Made by a program: the position numbers and the translations under genes
Part shown: one piece after another, positions 28,135 to 36,876 of the stretch
Layout: every line of letters starts with the position of its first letter
Position numbering within the stretch: position 1 is the first letter of the stretch
Notes under the pieces: model-generated
What the model was told of the DNA's origin: nothing
Database searches by the model: none
The model's input: only the letters and a program-made list of their open reading frames with translations
NCBI GenBank assembly: GCA_965205225.1
Contig: CBDBFZ010000001.1
Span: forward strand, 1-64,000
DNA: 64,000 nt
Source: Litorimonas sp965205225
GTDB lineage: Bacteria; Pseudomonadota; Alphaproteobacteria; Caulobacterales; Maricaulaceae
Direction: 5' to 3'

Positions 28135-28515
28135 ATGTCTGGTTATCAGGAACTTACGGATGAACAATGGAGCCGTTTAAAGCCTTATTTGCCTTATGGG
28201 AGCACAGGGAAACCGGGTCGCAACGCCAATAACAGGCTTTTCATTGATGCTTTGTTGTGGATGGCCCGTTCGGGCGGGCGTTGGCGCGATTTACCCGAAC
28301 GGTTCGGGCGTTTTGACAGTGTCAAACGGCGTTATTATCTCTGGGTTGAGGCCGGGGTTTTAGAAGATGTCTTTAAGGCCTTGCGCACCCACGCTGATCA
28401 AGAGTGGCTGATGATGGATGCCACAATTGTGCGGGCGCATGCCCAAGCGGCCGGAGCGCGGCATAAAAAAGGGGGCCTGATGCCCATGCATTGGGGCGTT
28501 CCAAGGGCGGCCTGA
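28135..28515 (+). CDS. IS427-like transposase ORFA, copy D
   Basis: 126 residues from MSGYQELTDEQW, ending WGVPRAA. It carries the first catalytic Asp (MMDATIVRAH). It lacks the G-run slip site; the A6G5 run upstream remains. Confidence 0.8.
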   Translation: MSGYQELTDEQWSRLKPYLPYGSTGKPGRNANNRLFIDALLWMARSGGRWRDLPERFGRFDSVKRRYYLWVEAGVLEDVFKALRTHADQEWLMMDATIVRAHAQAAGARHKKGGLMPMHWGVPRAA

Positions 28516-28898
28516 CGACAAAAATACATGGGCTGACAGATGCATTGGGTTTACCTCTGCGCCTGATAGCAACGGGCGGGCATTGTAGCGAAATGACGCA
28601 AGCCGCCGTCTTATTGGCAGGGTTTAAGGCGGATCATGTCTTGGCGGATAAGGGCTATGATGGCCGGTGCGTTATAGACGTGGTGAATGAGAGCGGGGCT
28701 ATGCCCGTTATTCCGTCCCGAAAAAATGCGCGCAAGCCAAGGCAAACTGATATGGCTTTGTATAAGGAACGTAATATTGTCGAGCGTTTCTTTGGCTATC
28801 TCAAACAGTTCCGGCGTGTGGCTACGCGATATGACAAGCATATCCAAAACTATATGGGCTTCGTCTATATCGCAGCTATCAAAATCTGGCTCAAATGA
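28491..28898 (+). CDS. IS427-like transposase ORFB, copy D
   Basis: Catalytic half with LADKGYDG and ERFFGYLKQFRR, in the -1 frame relative to ORFA; the TTG at 28491 is the first open codon. One change (CVIDVVNE) distinguishes it from the other copies. Confidence 0.8.
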   Translation: MGRSKGGLTTKIHGLTDALGLPLRLIATGGHCSEMTQAAVLLAGFKADHVLADKGYDGRCVIDVVNESGAMPVIPSRKNARKPRQTDMALYKERNIVERFFGYLKQFRRVATRYDKHIQNYMGFVYIAAIKIWLK

Positions 28899-29041
28899 TT
28901 AATGCTTCTCTACGACTTAGGCAGGCATCGGCATGTAGCGTCCGGTCAGCAGTGTGGGTACGGCAAAAGACCGAACCTCCAATGAAAAAGAGTAAGCAGA
29001 AGCTCTTAACACTCCGTGACCGTGAGCCTAGATGACGCGTT

Positions 29042-31138
29042 ATGACCAACCATATCGATAAAGCTCCTGAGGCCGAAAAACGCCCACACACGCAGCGCCG
29101 TTTTGACCATGAATGGACGGATCACTATGCTTGGCTGAAGGACTCGGATTGGCAGACGGTGCTACGTGACCCGTCGAAACTTTCAGGCGACATTCGGGCC
29201 CATCTGGAGGCGGAGAACAGTTATACGGCGTCGATCCTAGAACCTTTGAAGAGTCTCGACACGGCATTATTTGAAGAGATGAAAGCCCGGCTGGAGCCCG
29301 CCCGATCTTCAATCAAACTGCCAGACGGTCCCTGGACATATTATCACCGCTTCGAAGCGGGCCAGGAACACGGCACCTACATGCGCGAGCCACGCGACGG
29401 CGGCGACGCCCAGATCATGCTGAATGCGGAAGCGCTCAGTCAGGCTGCAGATGGGTTTTTTGATGTTGACGATGTGAGCCAAAGCCCGGATCATGCCCGT
29501 GTCGCCTATGGGCTGGATCTCAAAGGGGCTGAAAACAATCAGGTCTTTGTCGGCCCTGCGTCAGGCGGTGAGGCGCAATTCACCGGTATTGATACAGCCG
29601 CTGGTGCACTGGTCTGGGCAGCAGATTCCAAAACGCTGTTCTGGGTAGAGCGTGATGAGAACCAGCGTCCCTCAAAAGTTCTCTTCCGGGATGTTGATAA
29701 ACCGATGGCGGCGAATACGGCCTATGTTGAAACGGACCCGGGGTTTTTTGTGGGTGTCGGACATTCTGACGATGATCGACATATCGTCATCTCCGCCCAT
29801 GACCACACAACGAGTGAGGTCTGGGCGGTGCCTATGGATGCGCCGGGCATTGAACCTGTGTGTTTTGCTCCGCGGCGAAGCGGCGTTGAATATGATGTCG
29901 CGCCGCAAGGCGGAATGACTTACATTCTGTCGAATGATCGGGACGCGGTCGATTTCGCAATCTTTCGATCGGACACTCCATTGGGCGAGACAAGCGATCC
30001 GGCGAACTGGTCACCCTATATCGATCACAGACCTGGTCGTCTGATCCTGGGTCTGAATGCCTATTCTGGGCATCTGGTGCGGCTGGAACGCGAAAATGCG
30101 CTGCCGCGCATCGTCATCCGCGACATGGTAAACGGGACAGAACACACCATTGAGATGGATGAGGATGCCTATTCGCTCGGCCTGGTCAGCGGGTATGAAT
30201 ATGACACGGCGCTGATCCACTACAGCTATAGTAGCCCGACGACCCCGGTTTCCGTCTATGCCTATGACATGGCGGCGCGGAATCGGACATTGGTTCACCG
30301 CCAGACCGTGCCCAGCGGGCATGATCCGGACGATTATGTGACAGAGCGGATCGAGATCTCGGCGAGGGACGGGGACACAGTCCCGGTGACTCTGCTATAC
30401 CGCAAGGGGGTCAAACCGGACGGATCAAACCCGCTTCTGCTCTATGGGTATGGATCCTACGGACATACGATTCCCGCTGACTTTCGCACGGGCCGTCTGA
30501 GCCTGGTTGATCGAGGTTTTGTCTACGCCATTGCCCATATTCGCGGCGGCATGGCCAAAGGGTATGGCTGGTATGAATCAGGGAAACTGGATCGAAAGAT
30601 CAACACATTCAACGACTTCGTTGATGTAGGCCGCGCTCTGGTTGACCTCGGATGGACCACACGAGGACAGGTCGTGGCGCATGGCGGATCAGCAGGAGGG
30701 CTGCTGGTCGGCGCTGCGCTTAATCAGGATCCGGGCCTGTTCGGCGCTGTCATCGGTGCCGTTCCGTTCATCGATGTGCTCAACACGATGAGCGATACGG
30801 ACCTGCCGCTGACGCCACCAGAATGGCCGGAATGGGGCAACCCGATTGAAGACGAGGCCGCGTTCCGGATGATACTGAGCTACAGCCCGTATGAAAATAT
30901 CCGACAGACTGACTATCCACCGGTTCTGATCACGGGCGGGCTGACCGATCCGCGGGTGACCTATTGGGAACCCGCCAAATGGGCGGCCCGATTGCGCGAT
31001 CATCAAACGGGCGACGCCCCGATTCTGCTGAAGATGAATATGGAAGCGGGCCACCAGGGCGAAAGTGGTCGCTATCAATCGCTCAAAGAGACGGCGACCG
31101 AATATGCCTTCGCACTCTGGGCTGTCGGGAAGAGTTAG
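29042..31138 (+). CDS. ptrB: Oligopeptidase B (prolyl oligopeptidase family, S9A)
   Basis: 698 residues. An N-terminal beta-propeller (about 70-400) is followed by an alpha/beta-hydrolase domain. The catalytic triad is visible: Ser 550 in GGSAGG, Asp 636 in GLTDPRV and His 671 in AGHQGESG. The enzyme cleaves short peptides, usually after basic residues. No signal peptide is evident, so it is probably cytoplasmic. The gene starts 125 bp after IS copy D, so its native promoter region may be disturbed. It overlaps the convergent asparaginase gene by 4 bp. Confidence 0.93.
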   Translation: MTNHIDKAPEAEKRPHTQRRFDHEWTDHYAWLKDSDWQTVLRDPSKLSGDIRAHLEAENSYTASILEPLKSLDTALFEEMKARLEPARSSIKLPDGPWTYYHRFEAGQEHGTYMREPRDGGDAQIMLNAEALSQAADGFFDVDDVSQSPDHARVAYGLDLKGAENNQVFVGPASGGEAQFTGIDTAAGALVWAADSKTLFWVERDENQRPSKVLFRDVDKPMAANTAYVETDPGFFVGVGHSDDDRHIVISAHDHTTSEVWAVPMDAPGIEPVCFAPRRSGVEYDVAPQGGMTYILSNDRDAVDFAIFRSDTPLGETSDPANWSPYIDHRPGRLILGLNAYSGHLVRLERENALPRIVIRDMVNGTEHTIEMDEDAYSLGLVSGYEYDTALIHYSYSSPTTPVSVYAYDMAARNRTLVHRQTVPSGHDPDDYVTERIEISARDGDTVPVTLLYRKGVKPDGSNPLLLYGYGSYGHTIPADFRTGRLSLVDRGFVYAIAHIRGGMAKGYGWYESGKLDRKINTFNDFVDVGRALVDLGWTTRGQVVAHGGSAGGLLVGAALNQDPGLFGAVIGAVPFIDVLNTMSDTDLPLTPPEWPEWGNPIEDEAAFRMILSYSPYENIRQTDYPPVLITGGLTDPRVTYWEPAKWAARLRDHQTGDAPILLKMNMEAGHQGESGRYQSLKETATEYAFALWAVGKS

Positions 31139-31614
31139 ATGAACTGTCCGGTTTCGAGGTTCTTACGGACATTTCGGACCGGGATAATGCGCCCATTCAT
31201 GACGGCATAGACCCCTGCGGATAAGGTTTGCGCGGCAATGAGGGCGCCGCCGAGATTGAATTCCGCGTCTGATCTCCAAAGGGATTGCGGCCGCATCGCC
31301 CCTGTCAGAACCACGGTCTTACCACGCACATGGCCGAGCAGATGTTGAGCGGTCTGCTCCATAGTCCCTGTGCCGTGAGTGATGACGATATGCTCCTCCG
31401 GCGCGTTCACAACGGCGCACAGAATGGCCTCGCGATGCTCCAGTGTCATGTCCAGACTGTCGATCGACATCAGACTTTCAACGCGCGGGAAATCAATACG
31501 CCCATATTTCAGTATTTCGGGCACGGTCGTGCTACCGTCGAACATGAGTGTTTCCGTTCGCACGTCATGAACCTTGTCGATCGTTCCGCCTGTTGTGAAG
31601 ATCAGAACGTCCAT
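31135..31614 (-). CDS. Short asparaginase-domain protein
   Basis: 159 residues from the ATG at 31614, which has AGGAG 6 nt upstream (an ATG at 31620 lacks room for it). It contains only the N-terminal asparaginase domain: FTTGGTIDK with the nucleophilic Thr, and ITHGTGTMEQTAQHL with the Thr of the second triad; VLTGAMRPQ follows. Full L-asparaginases have about 330 residues, but stand-alone short forms of this type are known in proteobacteria. Activity on asparagine is not certain. Confidence 0.85.
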   Translation of the reverse strand: MDVLIFTTGGTIDKVHDVRTETLMFDGSTTVPEILKYGRIDFPRVESLMSIDSLDMTLEHREAILCAVVNAPEEHIVITHGTGTMEQTAQHLLGHVRGKTVVLTGAMRPQSLWRSDAEFNLGGALIAAQTLSAGVYAVMNGRIIPVRNVRKNLETGQFI

Positions 31615-31731
31615 AATCATCTCCTGAACGTAGACTAAATGCACCACAGAGCAACCTTGCAGAAACGTGGCTTCTCCTTTTGCGACTCTTCGGCACACCC
31701 TATATAGGTTTTGTAGCAATCCGGAGACCCC

Positions 31732-32133
31732 ATGATCCTCACAATGATGAAAGGCAAGATCCACCGTGCCACAGTGACTCAGGCCGATCTCCACTATGAA
31801 GGGTCGATTTCGATCGATCAGGACCTTCTCGACATGGCCGGAATTCTGGAGAACGAACAGGTGGACATCCTCAATATCGACAATGGCGAGCGGTTTACAA
31901 CCTATGCCATCACGGCGCCGCGAGGGTCCAAGACGTTTGGTCTGAACGGTGCGGCTGCCCGCCGGGTGCAGCTGGGCGATAAGATTATCATCATTACATA
32001 CGCTCAGATGGACGCCGAAGTCGCCAAATCCTACGTCCCGAACGTCGTTCTGCTGGATGAAAACAATGAAGTTGTCAGCCTCCTTTGTCCGCGAACGGAT
32101 AAGCGACGGATCGTCACTAGCGGGCGTGCCTAG
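31732..32133 (+). CDS. panD: Aspartate 1-decarboxylase precursor
   Basis: 133 residues. Self-cleavage site Gly24-Ser25 (YEGSISID) gives the pyruvoyl-dependent active enzyme. NGERFTTYAI and LNGAAARRVQLGDKIIIITYA are conserved. It converts aspartate to beta-alanine for pantothenate and CoA synthesis. It has 7-8 more C-terminal residues than E. coli PanD. A terminator follows directly. Confidence 0.96.
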   Translation: MILTMMKGKIHRATVTQADLHYEGSISIDQDLLDMAGILENEQVDILNIDNGERFTTYAITAPRGSKTFGLNGAAARRVQLGDKIIIITYAQMDAEVAKSYVPNVVLLDENNEVVSLLCPRTDKRRIVTSGRA

Positions 32134-32150
32134 CCGAGAGAGTCACCCAT

Positions 32151-32180
32151 AAAAAAGCCCGCCAATTTGGCGGGCTTTCG
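32151..32180 (+). terminator. Bidirectional terminator between panD and rplI
   Basis: 8-bp GC stem (GCCCGCCA/TGGCGGGC, 32157-32175) with a three-base loop; T run on the right and A6 on the left. It serves panD on the plus strand and rplI on the minus strand. Confidence 0.85.
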
Positions 32181-32203
32181 CATTTGGAAACGGGAAGAGA
32201 AGG

Positions 32204-32923
32204 TTACTCTTCTTCCTCCGTTGAGACAGCGACCTCTGCAGAAGGTTTTTTCACTGGGTTGGGGTGAGCGGCCCGGCTGAGATCGGCTTCCGTTGCCATA
32301 CCTTCGGGGGCATCGCCTTCGGTCACAGTCTCGTCGGCCACAGCCTCTGGCGTATCGCCGTCAAACATCTCAGCGACAATTTCAGCGCGCTCCTGAGCGG
32401 TTTCATTGGCATCGGCGCGTTCTTCGGCCTGTTGCGTCGCGATAACGTCTTCGCCTTTGGCTTGACGTTCGGCTTCGTCCTCGGATCGAGCAACATTGAC
32501 CGAGATCGACACTGAGATTTCCGCGTGAAGACGAATCATGAGATCATGCACGCCCAGCGTTTTGATCGGGGCCTTGATAATGATCTGATTCCGTTTGACC
32601 GAAATGCCTTTGACCGTCAGCGCTTCATAGACATCGCGAACAGACACGGAGCCGTAAAGCTGGCCGGTATCACCAGCGCGGCGGATCATGGTGATCTGCG
32701 TACCGTCGATTTCCTTGCCTTCTTCGCCAGCGCGTTCGCGGTTTTCCGCATTACGCTGTTCAAGATACTCACGCTCGGCTTTAAACCGGGCCTTGTTGGC
32801 TTTTGTGGCGCGCAGCGCTTTATCCTGAAGAATCAGGAAGTTACGAGCAAAGCCAGGCTTGACCGACACGACGTCGCCCATATTGCCGAGCTTTTCGACA
32901 CGTTCGAGAAGAATAACGTCCAT
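32204..32923 (-). CDS. rplI: 50S ribosomal protein L9 with a long acidic C-terminal tail
   Basis: 239 residues; E. coli L9 has 149. The N-terminal domain (VILLERVEKLGNMGDVVSVKPGFARNFL), connecting helix and C-terminal domain (TGQLYGSVSVRDV, GVHDLMIRLHAEISVSISVNV) end near 150. The remaining 90 residues are Glu/Ala-rich and probably disordered, ending EEEE. Acidic tails on L9 occur in several alphaproteobacteria. Last gene of rpsF-rpsR-rplI. Confidence 0.95.
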   Translation of the reverse strand: MDVILLERVEKLGNMGDVVSVKPGFARNFLILQDKALRATKANKARFKAEREYLEQRNAENRERAGEEGKEIDGTQITMIRRAGDTGQLYGSVSVRDVYEALTVKGISVKRNQIIIKAPIKTLGVHDLMIRLHAEISVSISVNVARSEDEAERQAKGEDVIATQQAEERADANETAQERAEIVAEMFDGDTPEAVADETVTEGDAPEGMATEADLSRAAHPNPVKKPSAEVAVSTEEEE

Positions 32924-32937
32924 TGTCCGGTTCCTTC

Positions 32938-33198
32938 CTATTTAACTTCGTAGGGAAGCAAACCGAGGAAGCGGGCACGCTTGATCGCACGGGCCAGCTC
33001 ACGCTGCTTCTTGTGAGAGACGGCGGTGATACGTGCCGGTGCGATCTTGCCCTTTTCGGACATGTAGCGCTGTAGCATCTTCGGGTCTTTATAATCGATT
33101 GTCTGGCCATTCTTACCGGAGAAAGGGCAGACTTTGCGACCACGCTGGAACGGAGTCCGGGACGGCAGGTTTTCGATGCGAATGTCTTGTTTTGCCAT
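32938..33198 (-). CDS. rpsR: 30S ribosomal protein S18
   Basis: 86 residues with the S18 core (IDYKDPKMLQRYMSEKGKI, ARITAVSHKKQRELARAIKRAR, LGLLPY). It lies 15 bp after rpsF and 14 bp before rplI; the S6-S18 pair binds the 30S platform together. Confidence 0.97.
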   Translation of the reverse strand: MAKQDIRIENLPSRTPFQRGRKVCPFSGKNGQTIDYKDPKMLQRYMSEKGKIAPARITAVSHKKQRELARAIKRARFLGLLPYEVK

Positions 33199-33213
33199 GA
33201 TTTCAGCCCTTTA

Positions 33214-33564
33214 CTAGTTGCGGTCGCGGCGCTTGCGCTCTTCGCGCTTCTTGAGAATTGCAGACGGCTCTTCGTTGAATTCTTCAACGAAGATGGTCAG
33301 ATAGCGCAGAACGTCTTCGTTGATCCGGTGTTGGCGCTCGATTTCGTGCAGCAGTCCTGGCTCGGCGTTCACTTTCAGTAAGCTGTAATGCGATTTGCGG
33401 TTTTTGTTCATGCTGTAAGCGAGGTTGCGCAAACCCCAATATTCAGCGCCTTCGACGGTTGCACCGAGCGTTTCGATTTTGGTCGCGAGGGTTTGCATGA
33501 ATTCTTCGACTTGGGTCGAAGAAATATCTGGGCGCATTAGCACCACATGCTCGTAAAGAGCCAT
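33214..33564 (-). CDS. rpsF: 30S ribosomal protein S6
   Basis: 116 residues from the ATG at 33564 (MALYEHVVLMRPDIS); the open extension to 33624 is not conserved in S6 proteins. EYWGLRNLAYSMNKNRKSHY is the S6 core. The C-terminal tail is short and basic (KKREERKRRDRN), without the Glu run seen in E. coli. First gene of the operon. Confidence 0.96.
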   Translation of the reverse strand: MALYEHVVLMRPDISSTQVEEFMQTLATKIETLGATVEGAEYWGLRNLAYSMNKNRKSHYSLLKVNAEPGLLHEIERQHRINEDVLRYLTIFVEEFNEEPSAILKKREERKRRDRN

Positions 33565-33803
33565 AGGATCATCCTTCAAATCGTGGTGACGGCGATACTG
33601 GCCCGTGAAGGTGAGGCCAAACATCGATGGATGGGCGAAACGGGATCATTCCCGAAACCCACCGTCAATCGGTGAAACGCGCCGCATAGTTGAGTGGACT
33701 GTGGATTGCAAGCGGCGGCGGCAGACTATGTTCTCCGAAAGCTTGGGAAACTTAGGCTGTCAGTTAGTCTCACCGGAACCAGGTTCAGGCCTCATTAAAT
33801 CTA
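33565..33803. promoter_or_regulatory. Divergent region between rpsF and fabD, with a solo IS5 end
   Basis: It must hold the rpsF promoter; no box is clear by eye. At 33783-33801 GGTTCAGGCCTCATTAAAT matches the terminal repeat of the IS5 relic at 562-1408, a lone remnant end. IS427-like copy E is inserted right next to it. Confidence 0.5.
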
Positions 33804-33867
33804 GGCTGTAGTGAAGAGTTAACTTTTATTTTCTATAATGTTCCTTCATTTTGTCAGGAGCGCACAT

Positions 33868-34263
33868 ATGTCTGGTTATCAGGAACTTACGGATGAACAA
33901 TGGAGCCGTTTAAAGCCTTATTTGCCTTATGGGAGCACAGGGAAACCGGGTCGCAACGCCAATAACAGGCTTTTCATTGATGCTTTGTTGTGGATGGCCC
34001 GTTCGGGCGGGCGTTGGCGCGATTTACCCGAACGGTTCGGGCGTTTTGACAGTGTCAAACGGCGTTATTATCTCTGGGTTGAGGCCGGGGTTTTAGAAGA
34101 TGTCTTTAAGGCCTTGCGCACCCACGCTGATCAAGAGTGGCTGATGATGGATGCCACAATTGTGCGGGCGCATGCCCAAGCGGCCGGGGCGCGGCATAAA
34201 AAAGGGGGCCTGATGCCCACGCATTGGGGCGTTCCAGGGGGGGACGTTCCAAGGGCGGCCTGA
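33868..34263 (+). CDS. IS427-like transposase ORFA, copy E
   Basis: 131 residues from MSGYQELTDEQWSRLK with GGAG upstream, ending GVPGGDVPRAA. The first catalytic Asp is in MMDATIVRAH. A -1 slip on the G7 run converts the ending to VPGG-GRSKGG and enters ORFB. Confidence 0.85.
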   Translation: MSGYQELTDEQWSRLKPYLPYGSTGKPGRNANNRLFIDALLWMARSGGRWRDLPERFGRFDSVKRRYYLWVEAGVLEDVFKALRTHADQEWLMMDATIVRAHAQAAGARHKKGGLMPTHWGVPGGDVPRAA

Positions 34264-34646
34264 CGACAAAAATACATGGGCTGACAGATGCATTGGGTTT
34301 AGCTCTGCGCCTGATAGCAACGGGCGGGCATTGTAGCGAAATGACGCAAGCCGCCGCCTTATTGGCAGGGTTTAAGGCGGATCATGTCTTGGCGGATAAG
34401 GGCTATGATGGCCGGTGCGTTATAGACGCGGTGAATGAGAGCGGGGCTATGCCCGTTATTCCGTCCCGGAAAAATGCGCGCAAGCCAAGGCAAACTGATA
34501 TGGCTTTGTATAAGGAACGTAATATTGTCGAGCGTTTCTTTGGCTATCTCAAACAGTTCCGGCGTGTGGCTACGCGATATGACAAGCATATCCAAAACTA
34601 TATGGGCTTCGTCTATATCGCAGCTATCAAGATCTGGCTCAAATGA
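34224..34646 (+). CDS. IS427-like transposase ORFB, copy E
   Basis: Catalytic half (GGLTTKIHGLTDALG, LADKGYDG, ERFFGYLKQFRRVATRYDK). It is in the -1 frame to ORFA; no credible independent start, consistent with production as a frameshift fusion. Confidence 0.85.
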   Translation: MGRSRGGRSKGGLTTKIHGLTDALGLALRLIATGGHCSEMTQAAALLAGFKADHVLADKGYDGRCVIDAVNESGAMPVIPSRKNARKPRQTDMALYKERNIVERFFGYLKQFRRVATRYDKHIQNYMGFVYIAAIKIWLK

Positions 34647-34763
34647 TTAATGCTTCTCTACGACCTAGGGTATCAGATGGCGATCCTTATACTCTGGAAA
34701 GGCCGTGTTTGATCCGTTAGATACCGTGAATTGCAAACCAGTCAAAACGGTATTGAGGAATCA

Positions 34764-35708
34764 ATGGCATTCGCATTCACATTCCCCGGACAAGGCAATC
34801 AGTTCGTTGGCATGGGCCAAGCCCTCGCCGAGGCATTTCCGTCTGCCCGCGATGTTTTTGACCGGGTTGACGCTGCGCTGGGTGAAAAACTGTCCGATCT
34901 CGTGTGGAATGGACCAGCAGAACAACTGACACTAACCGCCAACACGCAACCCGCCTTGATGGCGGGCGGCATGGCAGCGATGGCGGCATTGGAAGACGCG
35001 CACGGTATTACTGTGGATCAGGCGAAGTTCGTCGCGGGTCACTCGCTCGGCGAATATACGGCACTTTGTGCTGCGGGGAGCCTGTCCATCGAGGATACCG
35101 CTAGGCTCCTGCGCATTCGCGGCAACGCCATGCAATCTGCCGTTCCAGCAGGAAAAGGGGCTATGGCGGCTCTGCTTGGAGCGTCCTTTGAGCAGGCCGA
35201 AGCGGTTGTTGCAGCGGGTCTGGCGGAAGGAGATTGCCAGATCGCCAATGATAATGCGCCGGGGCAGATCGTTATCTCCGGTGAAAAGCTCGCTGTCGAA
35301 GCCGCCGCTGGAAATGCCAAAGATCTCGGCGTGAAGAAAGCGGTTATCCTACCTGTTTCCGCGCCGTTTCATTGCGCCCTGATGCAACCCGCCGCAGATG
35401 CGATGGCGGACGCGTTGGAAAATGTCGATATGGACGCGCCGCGTGTGGCGATTGTCAGTAATGTGCAGGCTGCGCCTGTGACGGATCCGATCCAGCTGCG
35501 GACCGACTTGGTCACGCAGGTCACAGGACGGGTCCGTTGGCGCGAAACCATGCGGTATATGTTTGATAATGGAGTCGATCTGTTCGCCGAGCCCGGTTGT
35601 GGCAAGGTGCTTTCCGTTATGATGCGCCGCGCTTTGCCGGACGCGAAAGGCCTGCCGCTGGACACACCGGATGCCTTGGCTGAATTTGCAGACTTAGTGA
35701 AGGGATAG
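34764..35708 (+). CDS. fabD: Malonyl-CoA:ACP transacylase
   Basis: 314 residues from the ATG at 34764 (MAFAFTFPGQGNQF), after GAGGA. The catalytic Ser 94 lies in GHSLGEYTA; FPGQG, the conserved Arg region (LLRIRGNAMQ) and the His in SAPFHCALM are present. It loads malonate onto ACP for fatty-acid synthesis. First gene of the fab cluster; fabG follows after 3 bp. Confidence 0.97.
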   Translation: MAFAFTFPGQGNQFVGMGQALAEAFPSARDVFDRVDAALGEKLSDLVWNGPAEQLTLTANTQPALMAGGMAAMAALEDAHGITVDQAKFVAGHSLGEYTALCAAGSLSIEDTARLLRIRGNAMQSAVPAGKGAMAALLGASFEQAEAVVAAGLAEGDCQIANDNAPGQIVISGEKLAVEAAAGNAKDLGVKKAVILPVSAPFHCALMQPAADAMADALENVDMDAPRVAIVSNVQAAPVTDPIQLRTDLVTQVTGRVRWRETMRYMFDNGVDLFAEPGCGKVLSVMMRRALPDAKGLPLDTPDALAEFADLVKG

Positions 35709-35711
35709 GAC

Positions 35712-36452
35712 ATGTTCTCTCTGGAAGGAAAACGTGCATTGGTCACCGGCGCAACGGGCGGTTTGGGCGGCGCTATCGCTCGCAAACTCCACGCGGCAGG
35801 TGCGCATGTCGCGCTGTCAGGCACACGGGCTGAGAAGCTCGAATCGCTGGCGTCTGAACTGGGTGACCACGCGGTTATTACGACGACAAACCTGTCTGAC
35901 GGTGATGCTGTCGATGCCCTGCCAGCGCAGGCCGCGGATGCGCTCGGCGGTTCAATCGATATTCTGATTGCCAATGCGGGAATCACTCGGGACGGCTTGC
36001 TGATGCGCATGAAGCAAGACGATTTTGACGAGGTCATCAAAATCAATCTGGAATCTTATTTTCGACTGACCAAGGCCTGCCTCCGCCCCATGATGAAGGC
36101 GCGGTCAGGCCGGATCATCGGAATCACCTCCGTTGTGGGCGTGACCGGTAACCCGGGGCAGACTAATTATTCGGCGTCCAAGGCGGGTATGATCGGGTTT
36201 TCCAAGGCTCTGGCTCAGGAAGTCGCCACACGCGGCATTACGGTCAACTGTATTGCGCCGGGCTTTATCAGTTCCCCTATGACGGATGAGCTGAACGAAG
36301 CTCAACGGGACGCCACATTGACTCGAATCCCTATGGGAACGCTGGGTAGCAGCGATGATATCGCGCATGCCGCCCTTTATCTGGTCTCTGATGAAGCTAA
36401 CTATGTGACGGGACAAACTTTGCACGTGAACGGCGGAATGGCGATGATTTAG
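35712..36452 (+). CDS. fabG: 3-oxoacyl-ACP reductase
   Basis: 246 residues, classical SDR. The NADPH-binding motif is TGATGGLGGAI, NAGITRDGLLMRM is typical of FabG, and the catalytic Ser-Tyr-Lys includes YSASKAG. It reduces beta-ketoacyl-ACP in the elongation cycle. Confidence 0.96.
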   Translation: MFSLEGKRALVTGATGGLGGAIARKLHAAGAHVALSGTRAEKLESLASELGDHAVITTTNLSDGDAVDALPAQAADALGGSIDILIANAGITRDGLLMRMKQDDFDEVIKINLESYFRLTKACLRPMMKARSGRIIGITSVVGVTGNPGQTNYSASKAGMIGFSKALAQEVATRGITVNCIAPGFISSPMTDELNEAQRDATLTRIPMGTLGSSDDIAHAALYLVSDEANYVTGQTLHVNGGMAMI

Positions 36453-36627
36453 CACTGCGCTGTACGCAGTTTACTAGGGATTTAGACCCCTTGGCGGGGT
36501 AGCGAAACAGTGATCGCTGTGCTACTCGCGGGCGGGCAAAACCCGGCTGGGGTTGTATTTCAAGGGACTAACCCCGAACTAGCCAAAGAATTGACCGGAA
36601 TCGTCCGGCACCGAATAAGGAAAATCT

Positions 36628-36864
36628 ATGTCTGACGTAATGACTCGCGTAAAAAAGATGGTCGTTGAGCATCTTGACGTGGAAGAAGAAAAAGTCATGG
36701 AAAACGCACATTTCATCGACGATCTTGGCGCTGACAGCCTCGACAATGTCGAGCTGGTCATGGCCTTCGAAGAAGAATTCGATATCGAAATTCCGGATGA
36801 TGCCGCTGAGCATATCCAGACTGTCGGCGATGCCGTCAAATTTATCTCCGAGAAAGTCGGCTAA
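36628..36864 (+). CDS. acpP: Acyl carrier protein
   Basis: 78 residues, acidic. The phosphopantetheine Ser 37 lies in GADSLDNVELVMAFEE. It carries the growing acyl chain. It is preceded by 175 bp with no gene, so it may have its own promoter; fabF starts 12 bp downstream. Confidence 0.98.
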   Translation: MSDVMTRVKKMVVEHLDVEEEKVMENAHFIDDLGADSLDNVELVMAFEEEFDIEIPDDAAEHIQTVGDAVKFISEKVG

Positions 36865-36876
36865 GGATACATCCTT

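Larger units (their letters stand above)
28071..28917 (+). mobile_element. IS5-family (IS427-like) element, copy D
   Basis: 847 bp, flanked by TTAG on both sides (TA duplication). It is identical in plan to the other copies but lacks 15 bp including the whole G run (at about 28500), joining GGGCGTTCCA straight to AGGGCGG. It lies between the 3' gene fragment and oligopeptidase B. Confidence 0.92.
33804..34665 (+). mobile_element. IS5-family (IS427-like) element, copy E, complete
   Basis: 862 bp, flanked by CTAG on both sides (33801-33804, 34665-34668). It has the seven-G run (34237-34243), ORFA and ORFB in the -1 relation, and both terminal repeats intact, so it is the best candidate for an active master copy. 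It ends about 100 bp before the fabD start and probably separates fabD from its native upstream DNA. Confidence 0.94.

Noticed and set aside
36453..36627. tRNA or small RNA between fabG and acpP
   Set aside because: No cloverleaf could be folded by eye; the hairpin-like GACCCC/GGGGTA near 36487-36500 is short and lacks a T run.
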